Below, piece after piece: positions 23,304 through 28,438 of a stretch of 28,438 nt of DNA. The DNA lies in NCBI GenBank assembly GCA_015066165.1, contig SVOX01000005.1, forward strand, positions 1 to 28,438, given 5' to 3'. Below the pieces are notes generated by a model. The model was given only the letters and a program-made list of their open reading frames with translations, was not told the origin of the DNA and did no database searches. Made by a program: the position numbers and the translations under genes. The DNA is from Oscillospiraceae bacterium. Its GTDB lineage: Bacteria; Bacillota; Clostridia; Oscillospirales; Acutalibacteraceae. Position 1 is the first letter of the stretch. Every line of letters starts with the position of its first letter.

Positions 23304-24437
23304 ATGGCAACATCAAAAGTAGCGTATCTTGTAAAACCCAAAATTGTAAACGGCGTTGAAGGCGAAGCTATCGTGGAACTTCGTGATATCGAAATCCCCA
23401 CCCCAGGCCCCGGCGAAATTCTCGTTAAGGTTGAAGGTTGCGGTATTTGCGGTACAGACGTTCACGAATATCGTTACAACCCATTTGGCTACAAAGAAAT
23501 CGTTCTCGGTCACGAAGGTACAGGTGAAGTTGTAGCCATTGGCGAAGGCGTTACCACCGATACTAAAGGCGACCCAATTAAAGTTGGCGACAAGGTTGTT
23601 ACATCTGTTCTTCTTTGCGGCGAATGTGACTACTGCCGTCGTTTCCCTGAACTTCCAAACCTTTGTGCAGGTCTTGGCGTTTACGGTCTTATTGAAGGCG
23701 ACCAAGAACATCACAACAACGGTTGGTTTGCTGAACATATCTTAGTTCGTAAAGATTCTTCTATTTTTGTTGTGAACGGCATGTCGGTTGATGAAAGAAT
23801 GCTTATTGAACCCGCTTGCGTTTGTGTTCACGCTTGGAACCGTGCTAACTCTACCAACCTTATCAACTTTGGTTCTACTGTTTTAGTACAAGGTTGCGGA
23901 CCTATCGGTCTTATGCAAATTGCTGTTCTTAAAGCCGCAGGCGTTGTAAACATTATCGCAGTTGACGGCGTTGACACACGTCTTGAACTCGCAAAAGAAA
24001 TGGGTGCTACCGCTGTTATTAACTTCCGTGAACTCAAAACTATTGAAGAAAGAGTTGCTAAAGTTCAAGAACTCACTCACGGTTTTGGTGCAGACTTCGT
24101 ATTCCAATGCACAGGTGTTCCTCAAGCAGCGGCTGATGCTTACAAATATGTTCGTCGTGGCGGCGGTTATTGTGAAATGGGCTTCTTTGTAAATGCAGGC
24201 GAATGCACAATGAACCCCCACTTTGACCTTTGCAACAAGGAAATTACATTGGTTGGTTCTTGGGTATATTCCGCTCAAGAATATATTGAAACTCTTGGCT
24301 TTGTTAAGAAAGCAAAAGAAATGAATATTCCAATTGAAAAACTCGTTACACACCATTACCCGCTTGAACAATATGTTGACGCTATGGAAAAGAATATTTC
24401 TCTCACAGGCGTTAAAATTGCTATTGTAATGGAATAA
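23304..24437 (+). CDS. Zinc-dependent medium-chain alcohol/polyol dehydrogenase
   Basis: This 377-residue MDR-family dehydrogenase oxidises an alcohol or polyol with NAD(P). Catalytic zinc ligands are Cys49 (CGICGTDVHEY), His70 with Glu71 (LGHEGTGEVV) and probably Glu169. The structural zinc cysteines are 105, 108, 111 and 121; the last gap is 9 residues instead of the usual 7. The cofactor site is VLVQGCGPIG (193-202). It resembles threonine or sorbitol dehydrogenases, but the substrate cannot be read from the sequence. A perfect promoter, strong terminator and codon choice like that of nrdD and uxaC suggest high expression. It is a single-gene unit. Confidence 0.88.
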   Translation: MATSKVAYLVKPKIVNGVEGEAIVELRDIEIPTPGPGEILVKVEGCGICGTDVHEYRYNPFGYKEIVLGHEGTGEVVAIGEGVTTDTKGDPIKVGDKVVTSVLLCGECDYCRRFPELPNLCAGLGVYGLIEGDQEHHNNGWFAEHILVRKDSSIFVVNGMSVDERMLIEPACVCVHAWNRANSTNLINFGSTVLVQGCGPIGLMQIAVLKAAGVVNIIAVDGVDTRLELAKEMGATAVINFRELKTIEERVAKVQELTHGFGADFVFQCTGVPQAAADAYKYVRRGGGYCEMGFFVNAGECTMNPHFDLCNKEITLVGSWVYSAQEYIETLGFVKKAKEMNIPIEKLVTHHYPLEQYVDAMEKNISLTGVKIAIVME

Positions 24438-24450
24438 TACAAAATATAAT

Positions 24451-24484
24451 AAAAATCGAGGTGAAGAAATTCACCTCGATTTTT
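24451..24484 (+). terminator. Intrinsic terminator of the dehydrogenase gene
   Basis: A 14-bp stem (24451-24464 with 24471-24484, core ATCGAGGTGA) has a 6-base loop and a T tract (TTTTTATTTTTT). It lies 13 bases after the stop. Confidence 0.93.
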
Positions 24485-24490
24485 TATTTT

Positions 24491-24565
24491 TTAATACATT
24501 TTAATACGCTTAAGCGCACTTCATATTACGAAGCAATATTTCATATCATAAAATACTTCATTGTT
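24491..24565. repeat. Possible degenerate intergenic hairpin repeat
   Basis: On the minus strand repeated TATGAA/ATGAAGT words separate short hairpins: ATATT-loop-AATAT (24523-24539) and the perfect palindrome CGCTTAAGCG (24507-24516). The layout resembles interspersed non-coding repeats of Clostridia built from TATGAAAT words and small hairpins. No ORF is present. Confidence 0.4.
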
Positions 24566-24579
24566 TTACTCGTTTTCGA

Positions 24580-25059
24580 TTAAAACAACAATGCTGCCGC
24601 CCCGTAACTTACAAATGCCACAATTATTCCGGCAGTCAAAACACCGGTTGCTATTGCGGGAAAAGATTTTTTAAGCGAAATTCCCATCATTGCGGCAATT
24701 AAAGCACCTGTCCAAGCGCCTGTGCCGGGCAACGGTATCGCCACAAATATCCAAAGTCCCCAAGGACCGTATTTTTCAATTGTATCTTTTTTAGAAAACG
24801 CCTTTTCTTCCATTTTTATAACTATTTTGGCTAAAAATCCCTTTTGTTTACTCATCCAAGCAAAAATTTTCTTTATAAAAATAATAATAAACGGAACGGG
24901 AATAATATTACCTATTAAAGCCACAGGAAGCGCTATATACCACTCAAGTCCTGCACCCGTAGCAATAGGCAATGCGCCACGAAGTTCAATAATCGGCACC
25001 ATTGAAACCAAAACCGTTAAAATTATTTTACCTATAAAGGTATTCCATAAAAAACCCAT
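24580..25059 (-). CDS. Small multidrug-export family membrane protein
   Basis: This 159-residue membrane protein has about four hydrophobic segments. The opening SMVPIIELRGALPIATGAGL, the middle NIIPVPFIIIFIKKIF and the PLPGTGAWTGALIAAMMG re-entrant-like segment match the Sm_multidrug_ex family (COG2426). The family name rests on thin evidence and transport has not been shown in general. AAGGAG lies 5-6 bases before ATG 25059, and the gene starts 9 bases after the flippase stop, so the two form one unit. Confidence 0.85.
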   Translation of the reverse strand: MGFLWNTFIGKIILTVLVSMVPIIELRGALPIATGAGLEWYIALPVALIGNIIPVPFIIIFIKKIFAWMSKQKGFLAKIVIKMEEKAFSKKDTIEKYGPWGLWIFVAIPLPGTGAWTGALIAAMMGISLKKSFPAIATGVLTAGIIVAFVSYGAAALLF

Positions 25060-25068
25060 TTTTTCTCC

Positions 25069-26475
25069 TTAACTACGTTTTAAGAACGACAATATTTTTA
25101 CTGCAAAAATTTTTATAAATTTAAAATTAACGATACACATCAAAAGAATTGATGCCACTTGAACCGCAATATTAAACGGCAATTCGCAAACCATAAACAC
25201 TGTTTGCAAAATCAAAATAGCGGTGTTTAGTATTACTGTTTTATAATACATTTTAAAAGGTATATATTTCAATACGTTTACTGCTCTTATTACAAATATA
25301 AGCAAATAACTCACAAACGTCGCAATAGCGGCACCTTGCACACCCAAAGGTGACGGAATTAAAATGAAATTCAAAATAATATTAAGCACCGCACCTACCA
25401 TTGTTGTAAGGAAAGAGTTTTTACTTCGTTTTTCAACAATATAAACCGAGCCCATAAAATTGGTAAATGCGCTAAATACCATAGCCGCAGTCAGCATTGG
25501 TACATATTTCCAAGCCGAATAAAAAGCATCGGTTGTGAGAATTTTTATAAGCGGTATTGAAAATGCCACAACACCCGCACCAACCAAGAACATAATGCTT
25601 TGGAACGAACCCCAAACTGCCGAGAAAAAGTCAATATGCTCTTGTTTTTCGTTTTCAGATTCGGTCACAGCCGAAAACTGCCACGCTTGCATAAATACGG
25701 TTGAAATCAAGGTTAAAAAGGTTGGCAATTTATAAGATACCGCATAAATACCGTTTGCTTCTGCCCCTATAAAGCCATTTACTAAATAGCGGTTTGAAAC
25801 ACTTGTTACCCACCAAAAAATTGTAGCGGGAATCATTGGAATACTGTATCTTATAATATCTTTAAAAATTGTTTTATCAATTTTTAAAGTAATATCACGC
25901 CAAAGTTTTTTATAAACAAAAATTAAAAGTGTGGAAAAAGCATCAGCCAACACTACCGATAAAACATATCCCGTAACACCAATGTTAAACACAGCCAAAA
26001 ACAAGATATTAAACACAATAACAAGTGCGGTATTAATTATACCCTGAACCGCAAAAAACGCTGTACTGCCAAGTGCTCTTATATATTTAGAACAAAGCGA
26101 GTGATAACACGAAGCCATTGTGTAAATTACAATAAGCCATATATACCCGTCAAACTGGTGGGTTAAAAATAAAACAGGACATATTAAAAGAAAAGCAAGT
26201 CCGCCAAGTGTTATGGTAAACACACCCGAAGAGAAAACACTTCTCTTATCAATTTTGCTGTCTATTGCAAAACGAAAAACGCCGTCTGTTATTCCAAGCG
26301 AAATTACAGGCAACAAAAGATTTGCGGTTTGGGTTATAAGGTCGGCAGTGCCATACTGCGCTGTGGTAAGATAGCCGGTGTAAAAGCGAACCATCAAAAA
26401 CACAAGCAGTTTAGAGCCAAAAGTACCAAAACTTATTAAAGCAGTATTTGAGATAAGGGTTTTATATTTATTCAT
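25069..26475 (-). CDS. Polysaccharide/oligosaccharide flippase (MOP superfamily, Wzx-like)
   Basis: This 468-residue membrane protein has about 14 predicted hydrophobic helices. The start KTLISNTALISFGTFGSKLL and ARFYTGYLT-like RFYTGYLTTAQYGTADL are typical of polysaccharide biosynthesis proteins that flip lipid-linked sugars across the membrane. It lies near an amidase but no glycosyltransferases are present, so the substrate is unknown. ATG 26475 is chosen with GGGAAG about 9 bases upstream; an in-frame TTG at 26493 precedes that site. Confidence 0.88.
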   Translation of the reverse strand: MNKYKTLISNTALISFGTFGSKLLVFLMVRFYTGYLTTAQYGTADLITQTANLLLPVISLGITDGVFRFAIDSKIDKRSVFSSGVFTITLGGLAFLLICPVLFLTHQFDGYIWLIVIYTMASCYHSLCSKYIRALGSTAFFAVQGIINTALVIVFNILFLAVFNIGVTGYVLSVVLADAFSTLLIFVYKKLWRDITLKIDKTIFKDIIRYSIPMIPATIFWWVTSVSNRYLVNGFIGAEANGIYAVSYKLPTFLTLISTVFMQAWQFSAVTESENEKQEHIDFFSAVWGSFQSIMFLVGAGVVAFSIPLIKILTTDAFYSAWKYVPMLTAAMVFSAFTNFMGSVYIVEKRSKNSFLTTMVGAVLNIILNFILIPSPLGVQGAAIATFVSYLLIFVIRAVNVLKYIPFKMYYKTVILNTAILILQTVFMVCELPFNIAVQVASILLMCIVNFKFIKIFAVKILSFLKRS

Positions 26476-26509
26476 ATATATTATACTTCCCAATTTTTTT
26501 ACATATCTA

Positions 26510-26538
26510 ATGTTACTATATTTATTTTAAAGTGTCAA
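26510..26538 (-). promoter_or_regulatory. Promoter of the flippase gene, overlapping the amidase stop
   Basis: On the minus strand a perfect TTGACA (26538-26533) covers the amidase TGA stop, and TAACAT (26515-26510) follows after 17 bases. The -10 box has two mismatches. Confidence 0.6.
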
Positions 26539-27272
26539 CTGAAATTTAAATAACTGTCCCTTACGTAACCCACTATTGCTTGATAACCAACAAGTGCCCA
26601 GTCAGGTACTCGAGCATAAACTGTCACTTCGGCACCGTTTGGTATTCTTCCAATCAAATAAGCATCTATAGAGGGTTTTGTTCTTACGTTTAAATTTCCG
26701 CCGTTTGTAGCAACGTTTGCCACAGTTATTGGTACCGGCGTGTTAAACGGAATTCCAAAATACTCTGTTAGCGATACCACCAAATTCGCCGCTATAAGTT
26801 CAATATTATCTCTTATCCATTGGGCGTCTTGGGCATTATCGTGATACGCTATTTCCACAAGCACCCCAGGCGCCTTTGTCCTAACCACTTCACCCAAAGA
26901 CGTTGTTGGCACTGTGCGAACATTTTGCGGTATTGGGTATATAAGTTTCAAATTTTTTGCAACAATTTCGGCAAAGCGTTTACTTTCGGCTCGGTTAGGG
27001 TTGTAATAAACTTCACTTCCCCTAACACTTCCATCACCGCTCCCCGTGGCGTTTGAGTGAAGCGCAAAGTGCAAATCATAAACCCCACTGTTAGATGCCG
27101 CTATCGAAGAAGCCGCTGTCATTTGCGGTGTGTTGCGCACAAACTGAATACCGCTCGAAGCCAAATACGGCTCCATAGCGTCGGCTACAAGATTCATATA
27201 AAATTCTTCGTTACCGCCGCCGTTATATGGGTTGAATTCCTGTGTAGATGGGCTTAAATAAATTGTTGGCAT
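26535..27272 (-). CDS. N-acetylmuramoyl-L-alanine amidase (Amidase_3) with SH3b domain, altered zinc site
   Basis: This 245-residue protein has an Amidase_3 domain (about 1-175) and a C-terminal bacterial SH3 domain (about 182-245, NLNVRTKPSIDAYLIGRI and GYVRDSYL). The second zinc ligand (Glu22 or Glu23 in GGNEEFYMN), the third (His72 in FALHSNA) and the catalytic Glu140 (GVLVEIAYHDN) are present. The first ligand is not: the usual DPGHGG block reads SPSTQE. There is no signal peptide or transmembrane segment, so export would need another route. It may act on peptidoglycan in sporulation or lysis, or bind without cleaving. ATG 27272 follows AAAGGAC. Confidence 0.82.
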   Translation of the reverse strand: MPTIYLSPSTQEFNPYNGGGNEEFYMNLVADAMEPYLASSGIQFVRNTPQMTAASSIAASNSGVYDLHFALHSNATGSGDGSVRGSEVYYNPNRAESKRFAEIVAKNLKLIYPIPQNVRTVPTTSLGEVVRTKAPGVLVEIAYHDNAQDAQWIRDNIELIAANLVVSLTEYFGIPFNTPVPITVANVATNGGNLNVRTKPSIDAYLIGRIPNGAEVTVYARVPDWALVGYQAIVGYVRDSYLNFS

Positions 27273-27325
27273 AATATAACCGTCCTTTCACTTCAAGATA
27301 TGAAGAAAAAGAACAGTTTATGTTT

Positions 27326-27844
27326 TTATAATGAATCTTTAACGGTGGATAAGAACCAACAATAGAGCGCTTCGCCAAGTTCTTGGTAAATTGGGTCGCC
27401 ATCGTGAGAACAAAGCATAGCAAAAGTTTGTCCTATACGGCGAACCGTGTCACCTCCACGGCGAAAAGCCAAATAATAAAACGAATACGCACCGGTATCT
27501 TGAGCAGTGTCATAAAGTGACGGTTCTTCACGCTTTATAGTGTCCAAAAATCCCTTTTGCGCAAAACCGCAAAAAGCATCGTCAGGTGAAAATTGTTCAA
27601 AACCGGCTGTCGCTGTAAATGACAGTAAAAATCTTCTTTGAACGGTCATTTCATAATCGCTTTCGTCGCAAATGGGGTTGTTTTTTGCATCTTTTATAAA
27701 TTCAAGCGCAACAACTTCGCCCCACTTTCTTGCCTTTTCCTTATCAACAGAAACGGCTTCATTTGTGGCGGCGATTTTATTTTTTTTAACATCTATCGAG
27801 GGCTTGTCACCCGCAATTTTAATATCGCTGTCATTAAAAACCAA
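27326..27844 (-). CDS. Conserved-looking protein of unknown function
   Basis: I do not recognise this 172-residue protein. The first about 30 residues are polar and probably flexible. The rest looks like a helical globular domain with WGEVVALEFIKDA, EMTVQRRFLLSF and a C-terminal GEALYCWFLSTV. No catalytic motif, signal peptide or membrane helix is visible. It must start at TTG 27844 or downstream; GGAG 8 bases upstream, inside the end of the TSCPD gene, supports TTG. The next gene, the amidase, follows after 53 bases. Confidence 0.65.
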   Translation of the reverse strand: MVFNDSDIKIAGDKPSIDVKKNKIAATNEAVSVDKEKARKWGEVVALEFIKDAKNNPICDESDYEMTVQRRFLLSFTATAGFEQFSPDDAFCGFAQKGFLDTIKREEPSLYDTAQDTGAYSFYYLAFRRGGDTVRRIGQTFAMLCSHDGDPIYQELGEALYCWFLSTVKDSL

Positions 27845-27849
27845 TTAAA

Positions 27850-28092
27850 TCACTCCAAACTCTTGAGCGCTTTTGCCAACTGATCGGGGCAAGAAGTATT
27901 TTTAAAACCGCACTTAATATTCTCAAGCCGAGAAATTACGTCTTCTACCTTCATACCCTTTACCAAAGCGGCTACACCTTGGGTATTGCCGTTACAACCG
28001 CCCTCAAAACGAACATTTTCCACAACGTTGTCAGTGACGTCAATTATAATTTTTCTTGAGCAAACTCCATTAGTTTTATATGTGAATTGCAT
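27850..28092 (-). CDS. TSCPD-domain protein (TIGR03905-type)
   Basis: This 80-residue protein carries the TSCPD signature near its end (NTSCPDQLAKAL) and a central RFEGGCNGNTQGVAALVKGM. The same domain is found at the C-terminus of some ribonucleotide reductases, but here it stands alone; its role is unknown. Cys11, Cys33, Cys61 and Cys68 could bind metal. AGGAA lies about 9 bases before the ATG, and the gene begins 11 bases after the sigA stop. Confidence 0.85.
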   Translation of the reverse strand: MQFTYKTNGVCSRKIIIDVTDNVVENVRFEGGCNGNTQGVAALVKGMKVEDVISRLENIKCGFKNTSCPDQLAKALKSLE

Positions 28093-28103
28093 TATGTTTA
28101 TTC

Positions 28104-28438
28104 CTATCTGTCTTTAAATTTATTACTGCGAACGGGATGACGAAGTTTGCGAAGCGCCTTGGCTTCAATTTGTCTTATACGTTCTCTTGTAACGTCGAAT
28201 TCCATACCAACTTCTTCCAAAGTATGACATCTGCCGTCCATAAGACCAAAACGAAGGCGAATAACTGCTTCTTCACGGGGAGAAAGTGTTTTAAGCACAC
28301 CGTCAATATCTTCGTTTGTAATTGTCTTAAGTGCCGCCTCGTCAGGAGCCAAAGCATCTTCATCACGAATAAAGTCCATAAGACGAGAATCTTCTTCAGG
28401 ACCTATTGGTGTTTCCATTGAAACCGGCTCTTGTGCCA
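28104..28438 (-). CDS. sigA: RNA polymerase sigma factor SigA/RpoD, C-terminal part (partial)
   Basis: Only the last about 111 residues are in the window; the frame is open to the right edge. They cover the end of region 3 (AQEPVSMETPIGPEEDSRL), region 4.1 (LSPREEAVIRLRFGL) and the region 4.2 helix-turn-helix (TLEEVGMEFDVTRERIRQIE) that reads the -35 box, ending in RKLRHPVRSNKFKDR. This is the primary, not an alternative, sigma factor. Confidence 0.97.
   Translation of the reverse strand, partial: AQEPVSMETPIGPEEDSRLMDFIRDEDALAPDEAALKTITNEDIDGVLKTLSPREEAVIRLRFGLMDGRCHTLEEVGMEFDVTRERIRQIEAKALRKLRHPVRSNKFKDR

Noticed and set aside
23883..24371. 162-codon minus-strand open frame inside the dehydrogenase
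   Set aside because: It is antisense to a strong family match and has no initiation signal.
26535..27272. Prophage endolysin
   Set aside because: No holin, tail, terminase or integrase gene is nearby; the context is chromosomal (sigA).

Overview
The window looks like a chromosomal segment of a low-GC, strictly anaerobic Clostridia-type Firmicute, probably an uncultured gut Oscillospiraceae-like organism. Support comes from the class III (anaerobic) ribonucleotide reductase, the Firmicutes rplU-prp-rpmA arrangement with an N-terminally extended L27, class II GalT, YitT and SigA families, AGGAGG-type ribosome binding sites and AT-rich intergenic DNA. I saw no prophage, transposase, CRISPR array, rRNA or tRNA.

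Region 1 (1-7450, mostly + strand) is a hexuronate module. A divergent AraC-type regulator, cut by the window edge, faces a tight operon: a GH4 alpha-galacturonidase with the diagnostic CHEV motif, tagaturonate reductase (uxaB), altronate dehydratase (uxaA), uronate isomerase (uxaC) and a cytoplasmic beta-lactamase-fold serine hydrolase. Together these would release galacturonate from pectin-derived oligosaccharides and convert it to 2-keto-3-deoxygluconate. KDG kinase and aldolase are not in the window. A bidirectional terminator closes the operon.

Region 2 (7450-12070, - strand) holds an N-acetylhexosamine 1-kinase-like gene with its own promoter, then a dNTP-supply operon nrdD-nrdG-dut with a clear promoter flanked by NrdR-box-like sequences. 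Region 3 (12070-14440, - strand) holds a YitT membrane protein whose ribosome binding site lies inside a hairpin, and a divergent GH32-type glycosidase with a strong promoter. Region 4 (14420-17830, - strand) is ribosome related: rplU-prp-rpmA behind an L21-leader-like 5' UTR, a terminator, then two tandem DUF2007-type proteins, obg and mini-RNase III.

Region 5 (17840-23032, + strand) is an unusual operon-like run from one promoter: class II galT, an AEC-family permease, a tiny C39-like cysteine peptidase, a two-gene SUF-like minimal Fe-S system (SufC-like ATPase plus a single SufB/D-type scaffold) and an SGNH hydrolase, closed by a strong terminator. The kinase of region 2 and this GalT are the NahK-GalT pair of the lacto-N-biose/galacto-N-biose pathway, here 9 kb apart.

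Region 6 (23033-28438) starts with a highly expressed-looking zinc dehydrogenase with its own promoter and terminator. It is followed on the - strand by the 3' part of sigA, a TSCPD-domain protein, an unknown protein, an amidase-SH3b protein lacking its first zinc ligand, a polysaccharide flippase and a small multidrug-export-type membrane protein.

The most interesting candidates are the minimal Fe-S pair coupled to a C39-like peptidase and SGNH hydrolase, the serine hydrolase tied to the galacturonate operon, and the hairpin over the yitT ribosome binding site.
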